From: Isochrysis galbana
Lineage: Eukaryota > Haptophyta > Isochrysidales > Isochrysidaceae
Assembly (NCBI GenBank): GCA_018136815.1
Contig: CM030933.1
Span: forward strand, 4,206,341 to 4,270,340
Direction: 5' to 3'
DNA length: 64,000 bases
Shown piece by piece: positions 10,385 to 21,350 of the stretch. The notes under the pieces are model-generated. The model was not told the origin of the DNA and did no database searches. It saw only the letters and a program-made list of their open reading frames with translations. Position 1 is the first letter of the stretch. Every line of letters starts with the position of its first letter. The position numbers and the translations under genes are program-made.

Positions 10385-11668
10385 TACATGCATAAAAAAA
10401 AACTTCTTAATAATCTCGCCGCGCGCGCGACCCTGCACAGTCTCCCTGTAGCCACGCCCGCTTTCCTTACCACTTCCCCACCTGCCTTGCGGCGCGTCCC
10501 CTCGTGCTCTACCTAGGGGCTGGGTGAAGTAAGTTTCTAGTGGCAGACGGTGTGTACCGGTCCCCGACGGCTTAAAACGCTCTCCTTCCTTCTATGCCGC
10601 CGGGCTACCGGTTTCTTCTTGGTCCTTTTTGCACCGGGTGCGGGCGTCTGTTGTGCGGTGTGTCTGCTGTGGGTGCCAACCGGGTGAGAAGCGGTACGCC
10701 TCGAGGGAGCGCTCGTTTTTAGGCAAGCCGCTCCACCATGTCGAGCGCTTGTGCTACCAGCTTCAGGTTCACACTCATGGTTAGGTTCCCTTCGTTGTTA
10801 GTCTTGTATACGGGGGTGCTGAGGTCCCGTGGGGGCTTGATCTTCGGCTTCCTGCCCTGGGAGGCCTTGTTTGTGTGCACGGTCGAGGTTCCGTCCGGGG
10901 GCCCAAGGCCTCTGACGAGGACCGTGAACCTGCTCAAGGTTCTTTCGATGACCGGCACGTGGTGGAATGAGTAGTGATCGAATTCTACTCTATAGAAGTC
11001 GCCTATTATGTGTCTCCATGCTATTAGGGATAGGGCTTTAAGGCTATCGGGTGTCGGTGTGTTGGTGTGTTCGGGTATGCGAACAGTCTGTCTTTGATCT
11101 TCTGGTTCGTCGATCTGTCGCTCGCGGGGGTGAACCCCGCCACGGCCTCTATGGTTTGGAATATCCGAACCGTGGAGGAGCATCTGGCTAGGTGTGTCGA
11201 ATCCTCGCGATGTTTTCCGCAGAGTCTACATTTTGTGGTGGCTGCCGTCGCGAACCGGTTTCGTGTGCCCAGCCTTCTGTGGGTGATGTGCTTAAAGTGG
11301 GGGTGTTTGTCCGTGTGTTTTAGCAGGGGGTGGGTATAAAGTTGTGCCACGTGTTTCCATTCGTCGTGCGTCATTTCTAGCTTCCGCGTCCACGTTTCTC
11401 GCGCCGGCTGTGGCTTGGCGCAGGGGCCGTTCTTTATGAGCTCGCGCGTTATGTCTGACACGGTGGCTTGGTCTAGCTGTGTTTTCCCGTCAAGTGTGTA
11501 TTCGTCCGCTAGGGGGTATTCTAGATGTTTCGGGCCTTTCAGCCCGTTCTCCCATGTGGCGGGGGCGTGGTATTGTTCCTCCTCGCCCGGTTTTGCTACC
11601 ACGGTGGTGTCCGTTATCTCGCCTAGGTAGTTAGTGTTTGTGAATATGGGGACGCCGTGCGTGTGCAT
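10385..11668 (-). mobile_element. 5'-truncated non-LTR retrotransposon (LINE), copy A
   Basis: The minus strand encodes the C-terminal end of a LINE ORF2: a long segment (11668 to about 11060) with CRLCGKHREDSTHLARC, a CCHC-type zinc knuckle (C-x2-C-x7-H-x4-C) as found after the RT domain. After one frame change near 11060 it continues SLKALSLIAWRHIIGDFY to a stop at 10719. About 330 bp of 3' UTR follows, ending TTAAGAAGTTTTTTTTT. The same 3' UTR and tail occur in copy B (about 24150-24292). Truncation and frameshift make it inactive. Confidence 0.75.
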
Positions 11669-11826
11669 GGAAGTTTCCGCACGCCGTCACGGATGCGCAT
11701 AAAGGGTTTCGGCAGGCGCACGCCATGCGCATGATGAGTGGCAATCACATGCGATTTCGCCAGATGCGCGTGGATGGGTCCCCCCGCGGGGACGCCGTGC
11801 GTGTGCATGGAAGTTTCCGTACGCCG
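11646..11826. repeat. 38-bp direct repeat pair beside LINE copy A
   Basis: 'ggggacgccgtgcgtgtgc' plus 'atggaagtttccg.acgccg' occurs at 11648-11685 and again at 11789-11826, separated by about 100 bp. It lies at the truncated 5' edge of the LINE; it may be an insertion-associated duplication or a small tandem repeat. Confidence 0.7.
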
Positions 11827-11949
11827 GGTGTTTGTGTTTGAAAAACAGTGAAAAACACTGTTTTTGGCCTCCGAAAATATACTGTTTCTTTCTTTCATCT
11901 TTCGTCTTTCACATCTACATCTAGCATCTAGGGTCTAGGCTCTAGGCTG
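11827..11949. repeat. AT-rich inverted motif shared with 54.9 kb
   Basis: 11838-11866 ('gaaaaacagtgaaaaacactg') is nearly the reverse complement of 54943-54972. The following 'catctacatctagcatctagggtctagg' is a string of CTAG-containing words. No gene. Confidence 0.45.
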
Positions 11950-12430
11950 TCCGGGGGAACTAAGTTTATACTTAGTTCGCCCATGGGGGGGCACGAGCCC
12001 CCCCCCCTCTCCACTCCTCCCCTGTCATGGGGGAGGAACCACCCGCTCTCCTGGCACGCCTAATGGCCTGCCAGGAGCACACTGCCCTGCTGACCCATCC
12101 CTCTCCCCACAGGCACGCCTGATTCGCCCGCCCTGGCCTGTCGTGGCCAGCCCATAATCCCTCTGACCAGCTGACCAGCTGACCAGCCCCTCCTCCCCCT
12201 TGGCCCCCCTGATCAGGACCCCCCAGCCAGCTCCAATTGACTTGCAGGGGCGCGGAGCGCCAGCGAGGGAGAGGCAGGAGGGGCCAGGGCCATGCCCCAG
12301 CCTCACCTGCCCCCTGAGCTGTGCTCCCAGGCCCCTGCCCCTGCAGGCCACCTGGGGACCTGAAGAGGGGCCGCAGGCGCGCGCCATGGCCCCCCGCCGC
12401 AGGGAAGAGAGGAGGAAAAGGGAAGAGGGA
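11950..12430 (+). repeat. Dispersed repeat family A, copy 1
   Basis: Starts 'aactaagtttatacttagtt' then 'cccatggggggg', followed by a run of short C-rich words and 'gccagcgagggagaggcagg'. The same order is found at 61669-62120. Parts recur at 42440-42510, 49970-50350 and, inverted, 52070-52210; the first 26 bases recur inverted at 59412-59437. No coding frame or known element type recognised. Confidence 0.75.
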
Positions 12431-12882
12431 GGGGAGGGGGGAGCGGCAGCTCTCCCCTCCGGTGTTTACGTGTCTACGTGTCTTCTCGACCTATTTGGGT
12501 AAGAGAAGACGAGAAGACGGGGGCGCCAGAGCCAGGAGGGAAGGGCCGCGGCTTGCCACGGCCACTCGCTCGGGCGAGGGAGATTAGCGCTCTGGGCCCC
12601 TAAACTCACGAGTGCCCCCCTCCCCCTGCGTTGTTTTACCCGAAAGGGGTTTTCCCCCAGCGTGGCCTCGAGGAGAGGGTGTGCTGGGTTGCGCAGGGTC
12701 GGTGCTTGCACTGGGGGGAGGACAAATATCGAGGGGAGGGGGCACTGCCCCCTCCCCCCGGTACCACTCGGACGCCTGGCTCGTCAGGCATGGCGGGATC
12801 CCGGGACTGAAAAGTTGTGTCCAATTAGCTAGTGGGGTTGGCTAGGATACAACATTAATATTTTAATCTAGGCTGTCCGGGG
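12431..12882. other. Non-coding region between repeat A and a MITE
   Basis: Contains G/C-rich low-complexity sequence only. 12867-12882 ('ctaggctgtccgggg') also occurs just before repeat A at 11944-11958, so the MITE landed in a repeated sequence. Confidence 0.45.
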
Positions 12883-13065
12883 CCTAGATGGGAAATACGT
12901 ATTTACCGTATTTGGCCAGAGACCAAATACATATGTATTTGGCTGTATTTGAAGCGTGTCCTGGGTTGTAGGCCTCGAATGTATTTGAAATGTATTTGGC
13001 CGGAGGCCAAATACATATGTATTTGGCTGTATTTGCAGGCCCCTGCACCGTATTTCCCATCTAGG
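12883..13065. mobile_element. 183-bp MITE with perfect 17-bp TIRs and 8-bp TSD
   Basis: Left end CCTAGATGGGAAATACG (12883-12899) and right end CGTATTTCCCATCTAGG (13049-13065) are exact reverse complements. GTCCGGGG flanks both sides (12875-12882 and 13066-13073). Inside are two direct copies of a unit containing the palindrome CCAAATACATATGTATTTGG. The 8-bp duplication points to hAT-type mobilisation, though the CCTAG tip does not fit the YARNG consensus. No coding capacity. Confidence 0.9.
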
Positions 13066-13886
13066 GTCCGGGGGCTCAGGCTCTGGGCCAGGTACATCAC
13101 CTTGGGCCTTGGGCCTGGTTCAGAGAGTGGGGCCCGGGCAGGCCTCTCGGCGGCATCCATTTGGTGAGCGGTGAGTGGAACAGCCTCATGGCGCCCCCGA
13201 GCACACGGCCTCTGGCGCCGTGACTGGCCCATATGCATATGCCCATAAATAAGAAAATGGAACTCCGACGGCAGATGCAAGTATACTCGAGGAGTCCTTT
13301 ACAACTCAATTCCGACCAAGCAGAAGACGTGCCGCCTGCCGCCCCCCCCCTCCCCCCCCCCCCCCCCCCGCCGCCCCCCCTCCCCCCCGCCCCCCCAGCT
13401 TTACCGTTCGTTCAAGTGGGCCGGGGGGGGGGGGGGGGGTCTCTCTCTCTCTCTCCCGCGCTCCGACTCCCTCCCTCTCCCCCTACGCCGCGGGGGTGAG
13501 AGAGGGAAGGGCGGGGCAGAGGGGAAGCGGCGGAGAGGGGGGGGAGAGGAGGGAAAGAAGGGGGCCGAGAGGGGGGAAGAGAGAGCTGGGCGGGGGGAGG
13601 AAAAGCGCTCTCTCTCCCTCTCCCTCTCTCGGTGGAGGGTGAGGGCGCGCCCGGGGGGACGCGGTGCGCACAGATAAAACGGCTCGAGAAGGGTGAGAGT
13701 TGACAGAGCGGGGGAAGAGAGGCCGCGCGCTGCATAGAGACCAGAACAACAGGCGCGCCGCTCCCCCTTCCCCCCCCCGCCTCTCCCCTCCTTCACGTTT
13801 CTCTCTCCTCCCCTCGCGTGCGGGCGTGCGCGGCGTGCTGGACACGGCCACTGAGAAATGTTTCCCTTATTCTGCTCGCGCAGCCC
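13066..13886. other. Low-complexity region upstream of CKS1
   Basis: 13341-13396 is nearly pure C, then 13423-13438 is a G run and 13440-13455 CT repeats. 13495-13640 is purine-rich (GA/GGA) in the sense direction of CKS1. No gene is seen. Confidence 0.6.
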
Positions 13887-14467
13887 ATGTCGCACGACAT
13901 CGAATACTCTGAGAAGTACGCTGACGATGAGTACGAGTACCGGTGCGCGCAGGCGACTCAGAGAGGAAGACGCAGGGAAAGGGAGAGGGAGAGGGAGAGG
14001 GAGGCGGTGGCACGTGCAGGCGACGAGGGGTCTGAATCGTCTGGCACGCTCACCACCTGCTCGCCCGTCCACTGGCCGAGTACGTCTGGCTGAGCGCTGT
14101 CTCTCAAGCGCTGAGTGCTCTCCTCCAACCTCTTTGCAGTCATGTCATCCTTCCAAAGCACATTGCGAAGACGGCGCCGAAGGGCCGCTTGTTGAGCGAG
14201 AACGAGTGGCGTGGACTGGGCGTGACGCAGAGCCGTGGATGGGGCCACTACGCCATCCACAAGTATGTGCTATCTGATGTGATGCCCGAAGAGCACTTGT
14301 CTTGAGATTGTTGTGTCATTCGATTTCTTATTGCTAGCTGCCCTCCTTACGCCCCGTGCAGGCCCGAGCCGCACATCCTTCTTTTCCGTCGCCCAGTCGG
14401 CACGGATGCGGTCACTGGCCTCTGCAACGGCAAGAGGCTGGACTCGACGGGAAAGATCATCGCTTAG
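13887..14467 (+). CDS. CKS1: Cyclin-dependent kinases regulatory subunit (CKS1/Suc1), 3 exons
   Basis: Exons 13887-13942, 14140-14262 and 14362-14467 join in phase with GT-AG sites to give 94 residues. The start reads [19 protein letters not shown]. Exon 2 carries [10 protein letters not shown] and [18 protein letters not shown] followed by HYAIHK. Exon 3 starts [11 protein letters not shown], so the beta-hinge [13 protein letters not shown] motif is formed across the last intron. CKS proteins bind CDKs and phospho-threonine on CDK substrates and are essential for cell-cycle progression. Length is close to that of animal and yeast homologues, with a C-terminal extension of about 15 residues ([20 protein letters not shown]). 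Identification is very secure. Confidence 0.95.
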
Positions 14468-15793
14468 ACCTTTCCAGCCTGTGTTTGCCAAATTTGAATG
14501 TGACGCCTATGCGCATCTGGCTTTCTATGAAGCGTGACGCCTATGGTTCCCGATGACATGCATCCCCTCGTCGGAATGTCATTCGGGTTCGGTTATGGAC
14601 GAGCCGCAGCGTGGTGCCGCGTGCTCGACCATCCTCACGACCTGCAGCCTATGGATAGGTGTACAATGTGATAAGACGTTTGTGTGCGCTAGAGTCAATG
14701 TGCGCAGCCTGCCCGGGGACTGCTGCATCACTTGTTAAGCCAGTGAATGTTCTCACGTTGCAGCTCCATCGAGGAGCTCATTATGCCAGCCTCTCTAGTG
14801 GCCTACTTGGACCTAGATCTGGCTATCATGATAATGATCTCATTTTCTTTTAGTTGTAGTTGTTACTAGCTACTAGTTGTTAGTACGTAGTTCATCTACG
14901 TATTTCGTAGAGTGTGAGTGTGGGCCAACGCTCAAGGCTGGCCCAAGCAAGCAAGGTACTAAGCTAGCTAAACCTAGCTGGGGCCCTCCTGATATAGCGA
15001 TCAAACACTCTACTGCTTAACTTTAAGCAAAAAAAACTGTGGCGGGGGGGGAGGGGGAGGCACGCTGCATGCTTTTGACACACGGGCGAAGAGGCCCCCG
15101 GAGGAAGCCGGTGGACGCGGGCACGGGTTGCCGGCGAGAATTCTCTGGACCCTGGCAGAATCCTCGTCCGAAAGGTTCGAGTGCTCTGTACGTGCTATTG
15201 TTATTGTGAGTGTTGCGCGCTATTGTGACTGTGCGCCTGTGTGAATGAATGTAAGATGAGCAAGGGCGATCTTAGATCTTAGGCCTCCTGCATTGTCTGT
15301 AGTATACAGGTCGCACGATGCGCGCGTCGGCTGCGCTACGCACTGCTGCTGTCATTCGCCGGCCTGGCGTCCGCGCTACGGTACCATGCCGACAGAGGTG
15401 TGTCCTTGTGGTTTGTCTTTGCAATAATAGCTTATCGCTTTCGTCCAGCCGCTTCAACCCATAATATTCGTGTGCCCAGAAATGCAACGTCTGTGCGTCT
15501 GTATGTTGTATGTTTTAGTCGCTCGCACAAGCAAAGGACGAGCGTCGGCGGGCGTTGGACAATGTCAATTGAAAGGACGGGGGGGGGGGGGGGCAAGCTC
15601 ACAGCCCTCATGAGGACGGAGGTGCCCAATGTGCCTCGCAGTCGGAGCCTCGCAATCGGAGTCTCGCAGTGGGAGCCTCGCATTCGGAGCCTCGCAATCG
15701 AAGCCTCGCAATCGGAGCCTCGCAATCGGAGCCTGTTGCGCGGTGCATGGGGCCAGCATCGTGCTTCAAAGATAGCGCAAGGCGGGATGCACA
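14468..15793. other. Intergenic region with a 14-bp minisatellite
   Basis: No coding frame is supported. 15044-15058 and 15580-15592 are G runs. The only clear structure is the tandem repeat at 15636-15733. Confidence 0.5.
15636..15733. repeat. Minisatellite, 7 x 14 bp
   Basis: Seven units of consensus TCGCAATCGGAGCC with 0-2 substitutions each, located about 60 bp past the VPS53 stop. Confidence 0.9.
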
Positions 15794-18526
15794 CTATAGG
15801 TTGAAGAGCTTTTTGATCTTCTTTCCGCCCTCCGACGCGGAGGAGTGCATCATGTTGTACGCTTCCACTAATCTCTCGGTGTCAGCCTTTTTGAGACCCT
15901 TGAGCTCTAATATTTTCCCGAGGTCGATCTTGATACCAGTGCGATCCATTTCGGCAACAGTGACCTCAAGCATGTCCTCGGGCGTGAGCACGAGTTTCAA
16001 GACGTGCTCAGCGGCAGCGATCTCCTTCGCAACGAGTTTGGTGTACATGGAGGAGGCGCTGGACTGACCGAGCGCAGGCAGCTCAAGCAGAGTAGCCTTG
16101 AGCGTCCCGATGTCGGCTTGCATTTGCTGCGCACCCACCTCGCCGAATCGTTTGCACCTAGGTCCAAGGGATGCGGGCAGGGATGACGGCGAGGGCCACT
16201 GGCAACGTCCGAGTCGGACATCTCAGACGAGACCGATATCGCACTAGGTGGGCAGCTGATGCGCTCTGAAAAGAGGTCACACATCCCCGCGCTGCACGTG
16301 GTGTGTTAGCAGCCAGCAACGCGTTAGGTGTGGGATAACCACACGAGTGGTGGAGCCCACCTGTAGATGTAGCCTATGAGACGAGGCACGAACGATTGGA
16401 CAAACTTATCGCAGAAAAATTTGACATACAACGGAAGCAGCGACTCGCCGAGCTGCAGCGGTTGCAAGGTCCAGGCGTGAGCCACACATGGTTTCTGGTG
16501 CGCAGTCCGCGTTTGCAGTCAGGTGCGCGCAGCGCCGACGGCGAGCGGCACGCCGGGCCTATTGGCGAAAGGCTTCTTAGCCCGCACCTGTGGCATGATC
16601 TCCCTAGCTTTTGTAGCGATCTCCGCCATGAATGGCGACGTATCCTCGCTCATCTCCTCCATGACGTCCCATTTGATTTTGGTCATCGCCGTCAGCGCAG
16701 GAACGAGGCGCGACTCGAGCGCCGCGACGAGCAGCTTGATGCCATTGGTGACAACCGTCTGGAATTCGTCCTGCACAACGGACATGTCCACTTTCCCCGA
16801 GCCCTCCGAGACTAAGACCTGTAAATCGGTGAAAGATGGCGCTCGCTGAGTGGCGCGCCCAGGTCATGCGAAAAGAGCCGCTCGCCGACCAAGCGGCTCT
16901 CGCGTCATCGCGCGAGGTGGGAGCGCCGGTGGGGTAGGGGTCGGATGGCATGGGCGGCGCGCCGCCCACCTTGCTGATGGACTCCTCGAGCTGCCCCGTC
17001 GTCTCGTGGCAGTACTTGCACGTGTTGATGGCGGTGCACACCATCTGCTGCTGCGCCAGGTCGAGATTGCAGCTGGGGGCGATTGACACCTCGGATGGCT
17101 GGCCGACGGCGCTCAGCTGCTCCTGCACTTTTTTGGCGTACGCGCGTAGATGCTTTGCCCACACGCGGTGCAAATCGAGGAGTACAACGTCCATCTGCAG
17201 CGCTGTACCGCGCTTGAACGACCGCTTGAGGTTGAGGAAGAGCTCCTTGGAAGAGTTGAAGACGCGCGAGTCGGGGCGGCCGCTCGTGGGTGCCTCCCAC
17301 CGCTCCTCGCCCAGCAGTTGTCCCAACGCCTCACCGATGTTCTTGTCCTCAAGCGAGACGTAGATTGACATGTACGAGTCGAAGCATGACGAGATGGACC
17401 CGGGGAGCAACTCAGGGTCCGGCTTGCCCGCCGCGGTGCCTGACACCGCGTTGTCGTCGCCAGAAAGTGGCTCGATCTCCTCGGCCGCGAATCGTTCGTG
17501 CATCTCCTTCTCGAATTCGACCGTCTTCTGCAGCGCATGGGTGAGCACTGCGACGTCGAGCGAGCCGCGCGACTGGTCGAGTGTCTCTTCGAGATGCTTG
17601 TTTGTGATGGTGCAGAACTCGACGGTCAGAACGAGGGCGACACGCCATGAAGGTGGGAATAGATTGACAAAGGATTCGTCGTACTGGCGCAGCAGCTGCC
17701 GGTGCCAGCCATAGCGTAGCTCCGTCTTGTCGAGCGAGCCTGCGTCGCTATCGTATGGCTGGAACGCATGCTTGTACGGTGCAAACTGCCAGTTGCAGAA
17801 CCACGAGACCATCTCGCGGCGCACGTCGGCACCAAGCGCGTCGACGACGGCGCACGCCCCGAGGAGCGTCTCGATCTGGGAGGGCTGCGGGTTACCCTCC
17901 TGCGCGCTCAGCCGGTTGAAATCCTCGAAGACCTGTGTGCGCAACGCCGTGCGGATCTCGTAGATTTGCTCACGCAGCGCGTCAATCTTCTTGATGCCAC
18001 TGTACCCCTCGAAGTGGGCGAGCAGCTGGTTGACGGCGTGGAGGAGGTTCGCCGCCTCGGCATACATCCGCTCGCGCGCCATCACCGATAGCTGTTCTGT
18101 CGCGGTCACGAGCATTTGCAGCCGTTTGAGCGCGGTGATGGTGAGGGTGAGGTGGCGCTTGGCGTAGTCGAGCGACTTGATGTCTCTGCAAATCTGGTGG
18201 ACCATCTGCTGCGAACGTTCAGCCTTGGTTTTGATATCGTGAACCTTGTCGAAGAGGTCACGCATCGCCGCCTTGCCTCCCTCCAGATCCTTCCGCGCAT
18301 GCGAGCCTGCCGACGTCTGCTCGCGCACAGTGTGGAGGATCTCTTCGTCGAGGCTGTCGATCTGTGCCTGCAGCTCGGCTGAGACTGCGTCCGCGGTGGA
18401 GAGCGAGTGCTCGGTGGGGAAGAGGCGGTTGATGTGGGCGATCGGTGAGAAGTCGGCCGCGTCGAGAGGGTCGGACGACGGCACCACTTCCGCCAGCGCT
18501 GCCTCAAGCGCGGGCGAGAAGTTCAT
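15794..18526 (-). CDS. VPS53: VPS53, GARP/EARP tethering complex subunit, 4 exons
   Basis: Exons 18526-16970, 16818-16588, 16452-16361 and 16157-15794 (GT-AG, phases match) give about 747 residues. The start is the ATG at 18526; upstream in-frame codons are GTG/GCG only. The N-terminus has the family block FSPIAHINRLFPTEHSL and DIKSLDYAKRHLTLTITALK. Exon 2 has MSVVQDEFQTVV, exon 3 FFCDKFVQSFVPRLIGYIY, and the 3-4 junction makes YRCKRFGEVGAQQM, matching the conserved C-terminal region. Coiled-coil is expected around residues 30-120. VPS53 joins VPS51, VPS52 and VPS54 or VPS50 to tether endosome-derived vesicles at the trans-Golgi or recycling endosomes. Length is normal for the family. Confidence 0.93.
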
Positions 18527-19113
18527 CGCCGCCGCCGCCACCAGGAGGGGCGGGGGTGGAGGCGGGCGGGCGGGGGTGAAGGGGGGGAGAGGAGTGGGGG
18601 CGGATACCGGGAGGGGACAGGGGACACAGGGGAGGAGGATAGGAAGAAGCTATCCGCTATCCGTGGGATATAAAGTACTACAAATACCAAGTTACTTAGT
18701 AATGAAGTACGCCTCCAAGGATCAAACGGACAGAGGCAGGGCATCCTCCTCCAGGACGAGGGGACGCGGCAAGAGCCGCCCCATGGATGCATGCGGGGTC
18801 GGTCAGACCCCCACTCCCACGACACATAATCACCCAGGAAAGGGAAAGGGAGCAGGTGTTGAGTGCCGGATTCCGGATTCAGCGCTGAATGCCATTCACA
18901 CGCTCGATTGATTGTCGAAAGACCATCGTTCAACCAACTCTCAACAATAGCGTAAACCAGCTACAACACATGAAGGCCATCGGTAACATGCACACATCCC
19001 ACATTTGCACATCATAAGTAGATCATCCGCCACAAACCGTCGGCATTCCGCAAGCAAGGCTGAATGTGCAAGATGTGAAGTAGCATCGAACGTGCAGAAT
19101 ATGTCTCACCTCA
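18527..19113. other. Non-coding region between VPS53 and YebC/TACO1
   Basis: 18540-18620 is G-rich, giving a C-rich sense strand upstream of VPS53, unlike the GA-rich leaders of other genes here. 18620-19113 shows no recognisable feature. Confidence 0.45.
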
Positions 19114-20773
19114 TTATGCCATGTTGTGTTCAACGTTGGTCACGTCGTCAAGCTCCTCAAGCTTGTCAATGCATGCATAGTTGGCTTCCTCGTCCTCCTC
19201 GCTCACCTGTGATGAAATCATAAGAGGGGAAATATGTCAGGGAGAGCAGATGGTTCTGTGCTGTTCACATAGTGGAGAAATATATGTAGGGTGACGGACC
19301 TCGACTGGGGCCAGAGGTAGGTGGATGAGCGAGCCCGAGCAGTCGATATCTACGTCTTGCAAAGCAGCCTGCACCATTCCCAACTCAGCGGGCTCAGTGA
19401 TGACAACTGCCTTGACTTTCTCAGGGTCATCATTCCGTCCATCCGGATCGGGCTCTTGTAGTTCGACATCTCCTTCGACTCCGGCCTCGATCGCCTGTGA
19501 TGAAGACGGGCCCGCGATTCCACTGAGCAAAGTCGAGGCACATACTATCGGATTCTCGTTGTGCTTGTATGTCTCTCACCGCTAGCGCGATGACTTCCAT
19601 TTCGGCAAGCGATTGGTTGCAACCACAACAACTCCTCGCTGGGGTGATCCTTCTGCGAGTGACTACCCAAGGCTTGCCTATCCTGCTTGGCCAGCACCAA
19701 GCAATGCAATTTCTTGAGGCCAATCCCGCCTCCCTCAGGCAGTCTTGAGTATCAAGACGGGCAGAAGGCCGTACTCACGAGGTCAATGAGCTTCTCCTCC
19801 TCGATTGGCTGGCTCAAGCAGAGCCTACCCTTACGCGCAAAGTTGAAGGTCACCGACCCAGGCGTTGCCACTTTGCATCCAGCCTTCTTCAGCACGGTGC
19901 CGATATCGGAAACTGCGCGGTTGTTGTTGTCCGAGAGCACCTGGTAACATCGAGATGGCGGTGAGCAGGTGGTCATCCGCGCGGCTGCAGCCGCTTGGCA
20001 ACACGCTTCAAGTGGTCGACATTGCGCGAGACTCCTCAAGAGAGTATGCAGAGACTATTGGGCGAGGCGCCTCACATTAACGACGAGTCCCACCCCACCA
20101 AAACCGTATGCTTCATAAGTCAATTCCTTGTAGTCAGCCGTCACGGGATCAAGGGCCTTCTTGATGTTACGGTCCACTACATCCTACACTCCAAAAGGGC
20201 TGATTCGGTCATCTATTACCAAGCTGCAGGGCAAAAAGGATTGGCCGGCATGCCTTTGCGCAAAAAGGGTTCGGCAGTCAACAAGCCACCTTTGGCACGT
20301 CGAGGGCATTGGCTTCGCGCATCACTGCGGCGAGAGCTCGGTTCGAATTCGGGTCGCCGTCCCCAGAGGCCTTGACAGCTACCACAACCTTCTTGCCGAT
20401 GTACGACGCCTTCTTGGCGTACGCGAGCGCAGTCTTCGCCATCTTCAGCTTGTTATTCTACAGATGGTAGAGGAAGAGAGGTGTGATGAGGCGGTGGTCT
20501 CCCTCCCTCTCTCTCTCTCGCACTCACTCACTCTCTCTCTCTCTTTTGTGCTGGTGCGGCCAAGGCAGTGGTGCGGCCTTTCAACAGCGCCACCAGTGCA
20601 GCCTTGGGGCATCATCTTGCCCCACGGCAGTGCGGTTGAGCGCGTGCGCACACCTCGAATTTGCGACCCATCATGACCGGTTGTGCGATACGTTGGCTCG
20701 GCCTCGCCGGACTCAGCGCGCTCGGCGTGAGCATCAGCCCCAGCGCACATACGTGCGTGAGAAGGGACAGCAT
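19114..20773 (-). CDS. YebC/TACO1-family translational regulator
   Basis: Resolved exons are 20773-20654, 20457-20290, 20183-20076, 19940-19779, 19494-19300 and 19206-19114. A short exon ending at 19580 (reads AEMEVIALA) is needed between the fourth and fifth, but its acceptor could not be fixed. Family markers are MGRKFE then KMAKTALAYAKK, DVVDRNIKKALDP, ELTYEAYGFGGVGLVVN, VLSDNNNRAVSDI and KLEELDDVTNVEHN at the C-terminus. About 34 residues with a hydrophobic stretch (MLSLLTHVCALGLML) precede MGRKFE and may be an organelle leader. YebC proteins aid translation of difficult stretches on organelle or bacterial ribosomes; TACO1 acts on mitochondrial COX1. Mitochondrion or plastid location is not decided. 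Confidence 0.85.
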
Positions 20774-20795
20774 CTCCGCCGCGGCTTCTCGCCTC

Positions 20796-20832
<37 letters not shown>

Positions 20833-21350
20833 CTCTCTTCTCTTTTTCTTCCTCTTCTCTATCTCTCTTCCTTCCTTCCTTCCATGTTTCCCTCGCCTTC
20901 TTCTCCCTGTTCTCCCTCTTCTTTTTCTCTTTTGTTCTTTATTCTTTGTAGGAGCAGGCCCCTCAACCTCCGCGTCTCCGCATCCTCTCTCTTCTTCTCT
21001 TCTTTTCGGGCACAGACGACGACGCGGCCGAGGAGATCGATCGATCGATCGATAAGATAGTACTCTAGTAATATATCCGTAGGAGTACTCCTATGTGGTT
21101 GTGCATATGTACCTTGAGACTTTCAATTTATATATTAGGGGGTTTCTTTTTTCATGTTTGTGAGGCAAACTGAACTCGAACGCACGCGGCGAAGATTGAA
21201 GAGAAGACAACTCGAAGATTCTTGAAAACCATTGAACACTGGGAGCTCTATTATTCTATCTGCTCTCTCAAACAGGGGACTTCTCTACCGACGGGGCTGC
21301 CGCGAGCGATCGGCGAGAGCAGTTTGGCTGGATCCTCGCTGTTCGAGCGG
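20774..21350. repeat. (CT)n and pyrimidine-rich stretch between divergent genes
   Basis: 20797-20830 is (CT)n and 20831-20945 is pyrimidine-rich, i.e. purine-rich in the sense of the YebC gene that starts at 20773. 21040-21052 is (GATC)3. The region separates two divergently transcribed genes, so it should contain both promoters. Confidence 0.7.

Noticed and set aside
15640-15740. CRISPR array
   Set aside because: Units are 14 bp with no spacers; a plain minisatellite in a eukaryotic genome.
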